Below, in pieces: positions 42,654 to 52,518 of a stretch of 64,000 bases of DNA. The stretch comes from Bullera alba (lineage: Eukaryota > Basidiomycota > Tremellomycetes > Tremellales > Bulleraceae). The translations under genes and the position numbers were made by a program. The stretch spans positions 124,001-188,000 of the forward strand of contig BCIX01000002.1 of assembly GCA_001600095.1 (NCBI GenBank), in the 5' to 3' direction. Position 1 is the first letter of the stretch. The number at the start of each line of letters is the position of its first letter. The notes below the pieces were generated by a model. That model was not told the DNA's origin. It was given only the letters and a program-made list of their open reading frames with translations, and did not search any database.

Positions 42654-45282
42654 ATGTCTAGAACACCGGCGTTCAGCAGAGGCATGTTCGATGTCCTCGC
42701 CCAGGAAGGGGACGAAGAGGAGGAAGTGGAAGTTGAAGAGGTCGAAGAGTCGAAAGTTGATTCAGCGTGAGTGCGGTCGACATTGAGCACCGTTGCGGCG
42801 ATACCCCAACATCGTCTGGTCACTGGACATGGAGAACTCTTACGAGTGGCCCGGCTTGATGCAGAGCTAATTTCTTGCCTGGCGCACAGAGCCGACTCCA
42901 CATCTACCACTCCCTCGACCCTGTCGAAATCGGCAAAGAAGCGTCTGGCCAAAGCCGCCCGAGCGGCCGAGACGAGCGATAGAGTGCCTGCCCCAGTGTC
43001 CAACGGTGTGAAAGCCGCAAAGGAGAAAGTGGACCAGAACGGCGGTATCGACGCCACGGCCGAGAAGGCCACTGCTCAAGTAGAACAATCGCTCAAGGCG
43101 GTTGGGGAGAAAGTCCAGAGCGTAGTGAATGGCGACTGGAACGGCATCAAGGAGCAAGTCAGCAAAACTGTCGAGCCCATCGTCGCCAAAGCAACTCAAG
43201 TCGCCGAAGTTGCAGCCGAGAGTGTGTCCAATGGTCTTGGTTTGTCGAGCGACAATGCCGCTGGCAGTCAGGACAAGGAGAGGAGATTGTCTAGATCATC
43301 CGATTCCCCAAGACATATCGGAAGCTCTTTCGTCCCTCCCCCTTCCCAACCCTCCTCCTCTGCGACCAAGAGCAATGGCGGTCGAAAGTCGTCATTCGCC
43401 AAACCAGCCTCTGCGTCCCCGCCCTCCTCAAAGTTTCAGCCGGAACTTCCAGATGAGTTGCCCCATCCAAAAGCCAATGCCCTGCCCGCCAACCGAAAGC
43501 GCAAGCAGCCCGTCGATTTCACCCCGTCCGGCCCCGGTGTCGACGGCGCGCTCAGTCAGAGTTCGAGCAAGATGGGCGTCAAGTTCGAAGATGGCCTCGT
43601 GCCAGGACAGGGCAAAGACGGCGAGACGACAATACCCGTCAAGCCAAAGGCCGATCGTAATATGGTGGAGAGGACGACGTGGACGTTTATCATGATCGGC
43701 GGGTTCATCGGTGAGACAAACATCTGTATGAGCGGGGGTGGTAGACTGATGATGATGATTAGCTTTGTTGTGCGCTGGACACCCGTACATGATCCTCCTG
43801 GTGCTATTGTGTCAAACTCTTGTCTACAAGGAGATCACGGCGTTGTTTGAGCTGAGAGATGGTGGGTCAATAGCTAGATTGATTGCCAGTGTGTCTGCTA
43901 GCTAACCATCCACCTCAGAGGGATCGAAGAAGACAGACGTCGCGGACAAGTGGTCAAAGACGCTAAACTGGTACTTCTTCGTCGTGACAAACTACTTCCT
44001 CTACGGCGAATCCATCATCTACTACTTCAAGCACATCATCTTTGTCGATGCCGTCTTCATCCCTTTTGCCAGAAACCACCGGTTCATCAGCTTCATGCTC
44101 TATGTCATGGGTAAGTTGGCTCGGGTCCCTTTATGAACACTCGGCTCACCCGGATCTAGGCTTTGTTGGATTCGTGGCCAATTTGGATCGACGATTCCTT
44201 CGTCAGCAATTCGCCCTCTTCTGCTGGGTTCACATCACTCTTCTCCTCGTAGTGGTGTCGAGGTGAGAGACTCTCTGCATCCTCCGATTTCGTGCTTACT
44301 CACTACAGCCACTTCATCGTCAACAACATCCTCGAAGGGTTGGTGTGGTTCTTCATCCCCGCCTCGCTGGTCATCTGCAACGACGTGATGGCTTACATCT
44401 GTGGTGAGTAGCAGCAGCAGGGTCGGTGACAAATTGATCTGATCGGTGATAGGCAAAACGTTCGGCAAGACGCCGTTGATCAAGCTCAGCCCGAAGAAGA
44501 CGGTCGAGGGTTTCGTCGGAGCGTTCATCTGCACCCTGATCTTTGGCCTAGCTGTGGGTTCAGCTTCTTTGCCCACTGTCCAAGACGAAAATCAGCTGAT
44601 TGCTCTGTAGTGGTCCACTTTCTTCATGCGATTCAACTACATGATCTGCCCTGCTCGAGATCTCGGAACAAGCGTGTTCTCCAACGTGCAGTGTAGACCC
44701 AATCCAGTGTTCATCTGGCGAGACTTCACTATCACCGGGCCCATTGGCAAGATCTTCGAGACCGTGGTGAGTCCGCCGACATAATGACCTTGGACAATCA
44801 TTGATGATAATGTAGCTCGGGAGGGCACCCCCTTCGATCCCATACACCCCGTTCCACATCCACACCCTGGTCATGGCGACATTTGCCTCCTTGGTGGCTC
44901 CGTTTGGAGGATTCTTCGCTTCGGGATTCAAGAGGGCATTCAACATCAAGGACTTTGGACATTCCATCCCCGGTCACGGCGGAATGACCGATAGGATGGA
45001 TTGCCAGTGAGTCTCTCGCCCCAGTGCTAGCTTGTGAAATGCTCATCCTTGCTATAGGTTCATGATGGGCTTGTTTGCCTATGTGTACTACTCGTCGCTT
45101 ATCAGGGTGAGCACAATGAGATGTTTCAGGGGCAAAAGGCTGACCCGAGGTAGATCCAATACGTCACCGTCGGCTCGATCCTCCAGAGCGTAGTTACCAA
45201 CCTGAGTGGTCCGGAGCAACTCGAGCTGCTCACCGATCTGCGGCGATATCTCGAGGGTCAGGGGCTCAAGGTGAAGGCCTGA
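42654..45282 (+). CDS. phosphatidate cytidylyltransferase (CDP-diacylglycerol synthase)
   Basis: Makes CDP-diacylglycerol from phosphatidate and CTP in the ER, the branch point for phosphatidylinositol, phosphatidylserine and cardiolipin synthesis. About eleven exons, ~690 residues. It starts at ATG 42654 ([20 protein letters not shown]). Roughly 310 residues precede the first membrane span, far longer than in yeast Cds1: an acidic stretch, a Lys/Ala-rich helix ([16 protein letters not shown]), an amphipathic Ala/Val-rich region ([37 protein letters not shown]) and a Ser/Pro-rich linker. The enzyme core has several spans, then [29 protein letters not shown] and the signature [20 protein letters not shown] followed by DRMDCQ, which carries the catalytic acidic residues. 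It ends GQGLKVKA and TGA. The family is certain. Confidence 0.95.
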
Positions 45283-45779
45283 AAGGGTCCTAGCGGATCG
45301 CAGAAGGAGAAAACCACAGAGTCAGAGAGGAGGCAGTGGGGGATGGACGAAGAGCCACCCCGGGACATGATAGACACAGGTCGCTCGAGCCTTAATGAGG
45401 AAGGCGAAAAGCGCTGTCACACAGCACTAGCACGCTCACGCGGCATCGAGATAGAAACCATGAGATGCAGGTGATAACTAATACAAAGGGGTGAAAGCTA
45501 CACATGGTAGCGGAGCATGGCGGGGTTGTAGCCTCATGTATGGCTCAGCCGACTGAGCACAGCGGCTGTGGCTTGACTTCCATGACTATCCGCTGTCCCT
45601 GGTTCTCGTACCCTATCCTTGCTGTGCGGGACCCGCTTCTCCTAGGATTGCTACCGAGCGAGCACTCTACATCCAGTATGCAATTCCCAAATATAGATGC
45701 CTTCCTATCCCACTGATGAACCGATATTATAAGCAGAGCTGATGCTTGCGCTAACATATCGCCTACACTAGCATATCGC
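45283..45779. other. 3' spacer between convergent genes
   Basis: Non-coding between CDS1 and the first F-box paralog. An 11-base unit (CATATCGCCTA) repeats at about 45,755 and 45,772. Confidence 0.5.
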
Positions 45780-47469
45780 CTAAGCTGAGGCTTTATCGTC
45801 CTTGCGCTTGATAAGGCTTTCCACCTCAGCGTGCCAACCGTCCAGCACTTGCCACACATGCGACGGCAAGGACAGACCCCGCTGGCCTCTCGTTAGCAAC
45901 CTCTCAACATCGATCTGCGAGTAAACGTATTCGAGAAGGACGAATGGTAACTGCCATCCTCTATAATGGGTGAACTCGAAAGGCCCAGTAACACAGTTGA
46001 ACTGACGACGACCGAGCTGTAGGGGTCCACATGTTCGGGCACGTTGTAAGGGCTGAAGTTATAACCGTGTTCGATGGCTCCATCTTCCGGGAGGTACAAC
46101 TTTGGATCCAGTCGGACATGTAGGTGGTACCAACTCTGGTGAGGTCCGAATCGAAACAGACTGCAATCTGCGGTAGTCCAGCAGTGGTTGAGGGCGTTTG
46201 CGCCGTTGACGAAGGTCTGTACGTTGAGAAATTGCAGCACCTCGGGTGGCTCGGTGGGCGGAAACGGACCCGGCGGGGCGTTGTACGCGGCTTCGAACAA
46301 GGTCAAAGACGGCACAAAATCCATGATGGTTTGTAATGTATCTTCGCCCAAACCGCCAGTCGTAGTCCTTGAGGGCAGATTGCCGACATTTGAGACTGCC
46401 CTCCCACAGCTGATTTCCTCCGTGTACTTTTGGTCTTTGAGCTGCACCATGGTGGTCATGCGGACAGTGTCCAGCGAGGCCACACGAGGTGCGACCAACG
46501 GCTGAATATACTGCGGAGATCAGTCGAGGGTCTTATCTAGATCCTACGGCTGGTCTGACTTACATCGCCTGTGACGTTGAGTCTCTTCATCCCCAGCCAT
46601 TTGGAATCCTCGACTTCGTCCGTGTCTTCTTCATCGTATGCATCGTCCAGCTCGCTGAAGAGCTCATCGTACAGCGCTACATTATCCACGTCCTCGCCTG
46701 GACAGTCGATGCTCACATTCTCGATACCCAGAGCAGTGCGAATTGGCTGAACGTAAATCTTGAAGTTCCCCATATCGCTCAAAGTCAATGAAAGCAGCTT
46801 GAGATTGAACGTCCGAAGGTTTCCACACAAGGGCAACATTGCATGGGGTAAAGTGGTCAACAGGCCCCCTCGGTGATGCTCCACACTGAGCGTGGTGAGG
46901 TTGTCCAATTTGGGCCATATCTCCGTCGGCAGCGACAACACTTGGTCTGTGGTCTCTCCACGTAGACAAAGATTGGTGAGCTTTGGCGTCACCCGGAGAA
47001 GGTTTGGGAGAGTTAAGGACCAGGAGCCGTCGACGTGAATGGTGAGTTTTTTCAGTGCGGGCATGGGCTGCATGGCGAGCAAGAGGTGTGATTGGCCTGC
47101 CCAGTCGCAGCGTCCGAGCGAGGAGTGATTCGTACAGCTGTGGACCTCTGTCCACGTGGTGAGATACGGGCTGACCATCCGCAGAATAGCGTTTCGATCC
47201 GACATCGACCCATAGATCATTCCTGCCTTGATTTCCTTGATGGAGGGGATCCGAGAGGGTTGAGACTCGAGTAGCTGGCGTAAGCCGGCCCAGGAAGCTT
47301 TCGCGAACTCTTCGGCGTAACCCAAAGGCGGAACATGGAGTCGGGACATCAGGTGACTCTCACCAGCTGCTCTCCACGCTCGATTGACAAGGGCTAGTTG
47401 CTTCAGTTGGTCTCCGCTGAGGAAGGAGGCGATCGACGCTTTGACATCGTGAGGGAGCCTGTCGACCAT
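45780..47469 (-). pseudogene. F-box-like protein, paralog A, frameshifted C-terminus
   Basis: Probably a substrate receptor of an SCF ubiquitin ligase. It starts at ATG 47469 with an F-box-like segment: MVDRLPHDVKASIASFLSG, DQLKQLALVNRAWRAAGESH. The body has leucine-rich segments (LKKLTIHVDGSWSLTLPNLL, KLDNLTTLSVEHH). Exon 1 ends at 46564 and exon 2 starts at 46501 in phase. As read, the frame ends in MLRGC at 45893, about 504 residues. The paralog at 50709-52418 continues with a conserved C-terminus, and the same sequence exists here one frame away: EFTHYRGWQLPFVLLEYVYS, then GQRGLSLPSHVWQVLDGW, ending at TAG 45780. A small indel near 45,985 has therefore shifted the frame. The N-terminal ~460 residues are intact, so a shortened product may still be made. 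Confidence 0.72.
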
Positions 47470-47780
47470 GGTGGGATGGTGAGTGCTTGTTGGACCAGAC
47501 CGAGGGTGAGGTGTTGTTACTAACTTGATACTTGGATCACAATTCACAAGGACCGCAAGTGTACTATCGGGTCGACAACGAAATCTGAAACGCGAAACGG
47601 AGAGCTGCAAAATTGCCAATCGTCAACGCGACCAGATCAGTCAATGTTTGTGTTGTTCTTCTCAACTCATCAGCTCCTCTCACTGCGCGATGATGAGCTG
47701 TGCACTGGCGGGCGCTAATATCGAGCCGTGATATGTAGTCCAGGCAGCGTCGAACATCTCTCCGACGAAATCACACTCCA
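47470..47780. other. divergent promoter region
   Basis: 311 bases between the divergent start codons of F-box paralog A and the CEP95-like gene. Nothing specific recognised. Confidence 0.5.
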
Positions 47781-48857
47781 ATGCCCATCCCAATCTTGGA
47801 CACATTTCAGCAAATCCTCGACGACCTGTCAATCCCCATTCGACCACGAACTCTGGCTCATATCCCCATTCCACTACTGGTCCTCACATGCGAGCGGATC
47901 CTTCGCCAGCGTATCGACCCAGACCCCGCTGGATCCAGCTTTGGAGATGAGATATCGGTAGTCAAGTGCTTATTGGGGGTACTAGTCCATGAGCTCTCGA
48001 TAGACTTGAGCAGTGTGAACCCGGCCAGAGTGGTGGAAGGGCGGGAAGGCGAGATGGGAGTGATTGTCATGGCGGTGATATGTCTAGCGAAGCGGAGGGG
48101 AATGAAAGTGCGCCTTGGGGTTGGACTCGGAGTAGAGATAGGGGATCGAGGAGGAGGAGAGGAGGTAGCGAGGATGGGGCTGGACTCGGATGAGTCGGTG
48201 GACTCGATATTGGCCTTGGATCAGGAAGTGGATGAAGAGCTGGACTACCGGTCCCAAGAGGGGTATACTGTACAAGGGAGGCCCTACCTGGTCAAGGAAC
48301 ACCAACACGCCTATCCCAGCATCAGTGAGATCCGCCATGGTGAACGCCGCCGACTACCATCGCCCCTCGTGCCCGATATCTCATACAATCCCTCCAAGCC
48401 ACGCAATATTCGCGAACGAAGTGCTTCTTCCAATCCAGTCGAGGAGCTGCACTCCGACTCCGGGACGCTGGTGTCCCCCTCGTCAGATGTGTTCCTCTCG
48501 GGGAGAGACTCCAGGTGGACAGACTCACTGCTGTTCAAAAGGACCGAGCCCATCGCCAATGGACAACTTCGGGATCGCAGTATCGACTTTGGCGAGAATG
48601 ATGACGGATCAGTGCAGTTGATAACATCTCGGGTGCCCATGGCGGTATTCGACAACGGCGATACAGCGCCCTCGACCTTTCTGACCGATGGGCACGGGTC
48701 TTACGTTCCCAGGAAGGATCTGCTCGGCGATCACTATCCACTTGCTCGCTCGCGCTTTGACGATCGGTCGACCACAACTTCGTCATCCGCCTCCATTCAA
48801 GGAGCAAAGACGGTGATACAAGACATGCTAGAGGAATTCGGTCTTGACCTAGGTTAA
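47781..48857 (+). CDS. CEP95-like (DUF5745) protein
   Basis: A single-exon gene of 358 codons, unusual here where most genes are intron-rich. The first ~110 residues fit the calponin-homology-like DUF5745 domain of centrosomal protein CEP95: FQQILDDLSIPIRPRTLAHI, PIPLLVLTCERIL, then EISVVKCLLGVLVHELSIDL, SSVNPARVVEGREGEMGVIV and MAVICLAKRRG. The remainder is disordered, acidic and Ser-rich (DSDESVDSILALDQEVDEEL), with a short C-terminal helix (KTVIQDMLEEFGLDLG). If correct, it may act at the spindle pole body or on microtubules. The relation rests on pattern recall; a database search is needed. That the gene is real is well supported by its long clean frame and codon pattern. Confidence 0.75.
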   Translation: MPIPILDTFQQILDDLSIPIRPRTLAHIPIPLLVLTCERILRQRIDPDPAGSSFGDEISVVKCLLGVLVHELSIDLSSVNPARVVEGREGEMGVIVMAVICLAKRRGMKVRLGVGLGVEIGDRGGGEEVARMGLDSDESVDSILALDQEVDEELDYRSQEGYTVQGRPYLVKEHQHAYPSISEIRHGERRRLPSPLVPDISYNPSKPRNIRERSASSNPVEELHSDSGTLVSPSSDVFLSGRDSRWTDSLLFKRTEPIANGQLRDRSIDFGENDDGSVQLITSRVPMAVFDNGDTAPSTFLTDGHGSYVPRKDLLGDHYPLARSRFDDRSTTTSSSASIQGAKTVIQDMLEEFGLDLG

Positions 48858-48987
48858 ACCTAGTATTCAATAATGATTATGGTATACGGTAATCCCGACC
48901 CTGTTCGCTTCGACGCTCGACTATGCTCGACACCCGATTCATCCAGCTATGACGGGTACACAAGCAGCACTACACCGGCAGCACCGT

Positions 48988-50436
48988 CTACACCTTGCGC
49001 AGACCGGCCAAGCCCAGCGCAAAGGCCTTGCCCTTGACGACCCTTTCGGCATGGCGGAACGTGAGACTAGTCCTCGTCTGTCTCTCGCCCACCCATCGCC
49101 CTGTCTCCCTCAGCCGGTCCATAATCTCCGCATCCCCCAACAACGCTTCGTTGGCGACCATGACCCCGTCATTCTCATCATCCAGTACGACTTCGCCTGC
49201 CGCCGGGGAAGGCCCCGCCGACTTTATGGTATCGACATTGCGAGCGGCAATGCCGTGTAGATGCGAAGTATAAAGCGATGACGAAAGGATCAACAGCGAT
49301 CGCGGGAGGATCAACATATGAGCCAGGGGTACTGCGGCAATAGGCCTCCCCGAGTCTTCAGCAGAGTCAGCTTCCCCCGGTGGAGCTGGAGTGGCGGTCA
49401 TAGGAGGAGAGGGGGAGAGGGTGGATAGATAGTGGTGGATATCGAGGATGCAGTGAGATCCGAGAGATAATGTCGCGACCAGAGGTGCGAATGCAGGACC
49501 GTCCTCATGTGGCTACGTATGGGTTAGCATTTCGATCCTTTTGGTACTTGACTTGTATAGGATGATTCCCAAGGCATGAACTCACTGATATACCCTGTCC
49601 CGGACTATATTCATTGACCAAGACCTGGTTGATGTCAAGACCCTCTCTCCCACCTAATCCCAGTGCCGACGAACGCAATATCGCTTCTATCCGGGGCATG
49701 ATATCGGGACTAGGGCAACCTGGGGTCAGCTCTGGTCCAGTTATAGCCCACTGGCAGATGTGTGAGTCTACCCACAAAGTAGTGAAGAAGACGGGGATGG
49801 GCTCGGGTAACAGCGTCCCCTTCTGAGACATTGTCCCGCCTAAACATCATCAGATACAGCACAAGGACCCAAGTCGGATCCAGATCAGATTGGAGTCTCC
49901 ATCGCTCACCCCAGTACTGCAGCCTATATAGGAGTCAGCATCGTGCTGAATCAAGACCTTGCGCTTGTCAATGGCCCTATGGATCGTATTTACCTTCGAC
50001 CAGAACTGACAGTCTTCCACTTCGGCTGCGGGCTCTCCTCCAGCTGTTCGTAGGATCAGCTTCTCAGTGATCTTCCAGCCGACTGACCGTCCGAAGACAC
50101 CGGAAGGACACACCTTTCGCAGGAGATATTCTTCCTCTTGTTCAGTGATGAAATCAGGGATACTGCTCCGTCAGCATCGACTTGATACCGAGGCCTATAT
50201 ACAGCACCATACAGCTTTTACACCCAGGTACGGGCTCACGAGCCCAAGACCGGCCTTGAAGCTTGAACTCACTAGTAAGCTGTTGGGGGAAGATTGGGGA
50301 CTTTGAAATGCTTCAGATCCGGGAAATCACTCGTGCTTGGTCTGTTCGCCCTGCTCGTACTGCCCATACTGGTACTTCCTCGAGGATCAGACTCATCTTG
50401 AAGGTCTTCGGACCAGTCGTTGACGGCGATCGGCAT
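48988..50436 (-). CDS. ALKBH6-type 2-oxoglutarate/Fe(II) dioxygenase
   Basis: A member of the AlkB family; the ALKBH6 substrate is not settled (proposed roles in tRNA or DNA alkylation repair). About eight exons. I place the start at ATG 50436 (MPIAVNDWSEDLQDESDPRG), giving KHFKVPNLPPTAYY-IPDFITEQEEEYLLRK, which matches the ALKBH6 opening. Then come PKWKTVSSGRRLQYWGG (split over three exons) and MSQKGTLLPEPIPVFFTTLW. The catalytic core follows: [36 protein letters not shown], with the H-x-D metal pair, LPRSLLIL, the distal His in LHGIAARNVD, and the 2-oxoglutarate Arg in RTSLTFRHAERV. It ends LGLAGLRKV. All metal and cosubstrate residues are present, so it should be active. The start is divergent from F-box paralog B (272 bases). 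Confidence 0.9.
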
Positions 50437-50708
50437 GCCGGATATGCTGAGCGGGGTTGCTGAACGTGATGATGAAGCGGCCTTGAAAGCTTCGAACTGG
50501 AAGTCTCAAGGAAGTCGAGATGATCGACCTCCACTTTCATTCTCGCCGCCGCTTGCCACGTGGTGACGCGATCTGTACGCGACCATGTTGCCAGGAATGC
50601 CAGCTGATCAAAGCTCCATACAGTAGTCGTAACTTGTACTCAAGCCTCGAACCTCACCTCGTCTTCGCTCGGTGATTCCGACCCCGTGGTTCCACATAGG
50701 CTCCCACA

Positions 50709-52418
50709 ATGGTCGACAGGCTTCCTCACGATGCCAAAGCTTTGATCGCTTCCTTCCTCAGCGGGCACCAATTGAAGCAACTAGTCCTGGTCAGCCAAGC
50801 GTGGAGAGCAGCAGCCGATAGTCACCTGATGTCACGACTACATGTTCCGCCCCCGAGTGGGCGCCACCAGTGTGTGGGAGAGTCCGCGGTAGCTTCCTGG
50901 GCCGAATTACGCCAGCTACTAGAATCTCAACCTTCTCGGATCTCCTTCATCAAGGAGATAAAAGCCTCAGGTAATGGCCTCTTGGGCAATGGAGCATCGG
51001 AACGCTATACTGCGAATGGTCAGCCCGTACGTCACCGCATGGACAGAGGTGTACAGCTGCACGGATCACTCCTCGCCTACAGGCTGCCCATGGGCAGGTT
51101 TGACACACGTCTTGCTCGCCATGCAGCCCATGCCTCTATTGAAGAATCTCACCATACACGTTGACGGCGCCTGGTCCTTGACTCTACCGAACCTCTTCCG
51201 GATGACGCCAAGTCTCGCCAGTCTCCACATATGGGGAGACATCACAGAACCGATGACGACGCTGCCAACGGAGCTGTGGCCCAAATTGGACAGACTCGCC
51301 ACACTCAGTGTGGAACCTGGCCAAGTGGGCCTGCACTCCGTCCTGCTCCATACATTGGTGCCCTGTTGGGCAAACCTCCGGACGTTCAATCTCAAGCTGG
51401 TTTCATTGACTTTGGACTATCTGGATATACTGGACATGTATCTGGAGACAATCCGCTCTGCTACACGCATCGAAAATGTCCATATCGACTGTCCGAACCA
51501 GAATATAGACGGCGAACCTTGGTGGAAAACGCTCTTCTCGAAGAAGTACAACGGTCACGGGGTAGATCTCAGATGGCTGTCGCTCAAGACACTTAGTCTG
51601 AATAATGACGTAAGTTAAATCTGCTGTGATATCGAGATAGGACCCTCAGCCGATTCCATTCCCAGATCATCTACCCACATCTTGCACCCACGTTGCCCTC
51701 GATGGAGACTTTTCGCATCACCACCAACATGGATCTCATACATCAATGGCGTACGAAGCGTATTATCGATGGGGAAGCAAGTTCAGCCTTCGGATACCTG
51801 CCGTCAAGAACGACCAGCGGGGCTTTGGCCCAGTGGTTGCTACGACTCCTCAGGCGGGGACCGTCTCTGACCCTCTTCGAAGCCGGGTACAACGCCCGAT
51901 CCCATCCCTTTCCCCCCATCGAGTCTCCCGAGGTGCTGCAGTCTCTCAAGATACAGACTTTCGTCAACGAACGGAATACGCTTGTCCACTGCTGGACCAC
52001 GGCAGAATGCGGTCTGTTTCGATTCGGGCCTCACGAGAAATCGTACCGCGTCCAATTTCGTTACCGACCACATAAAAGACACGATCCAGATTTATACCTC
52101 CCGCAGGATGGAGCCATCGAACACGGTTACAATTTCAGCCCCTACAACGTGCTTGAATGTGTTGACCCCTACAGCCTCGTCGTCAGCCCGACGGGTTCGA
52201 CTGGTTTCCTCGAGTTCACCGATTATAGAGGGTTACACTTGCCATTCGTCCTCCTCGATTACGTCTACTCGCAGATCAAGGTCGAGAGGATGCCAAGTAG
52301 AGGCCAACGCGGCCTGTCCTTGCCGCCACATGTGTGGCAGGTATTGGACGATTGGTGCGAACAGGTGCAAAGCATCTATCAGCTCAAGTTCCCAGATCTT
52401 TCAGCTCAGGCAGCATGA
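50709..52418 (+). pseudogene. F-box-like protein, paralog B, internal frameshift
   Basis: A paralog of the gene at 45780-47469 in opposite orientation. It starts MVDRLPHDAKALIASFLSG, HQLKQLVLVSQAWRAAADSH, then RQLLESQPSRISFIKEIKAS. At about 50,965-50,975 four extra bases relative to paralog A shift the frame: the continuation MASWAMEHRNAILRMVSPYV is open one frame away. No intron of reasonable size reconciles the phases. The second frame continues through leucine-rich segments to LNNDV at a GTAAGT donor (about 51,610); the intron ends CATTCCCAG, and the last exon runs from IIYPHLAPTLPSMETFRI to the conserved C-terminus FVLLDYVYSQIKVER, GQRGLSLPPHVWQVLDDWC, ending TGA 52418. If read from the first ATG it makes only a ~150-residue product; reinitiation at ATG 50974 is possible. 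Confidence 0.72.
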
Positions 52419-52518
52419 CGACCATTCTCCTGCGACATGTACAATCCTGTCTAGTTGATGCATTCAGTCTTACTGGAAGCCGCATACAAAGAATCTGTTC
52501 ACACTACCAAACCACCGT

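Noticed and set aside
50974..51164. An intron (GTAATG...GGTCAG) that might restore the frame of F-box paralog B
   Set aside because: The exon phases on either side do not match, and the removed segment encodes residues conserved in paralog A (RNAILRMVS).
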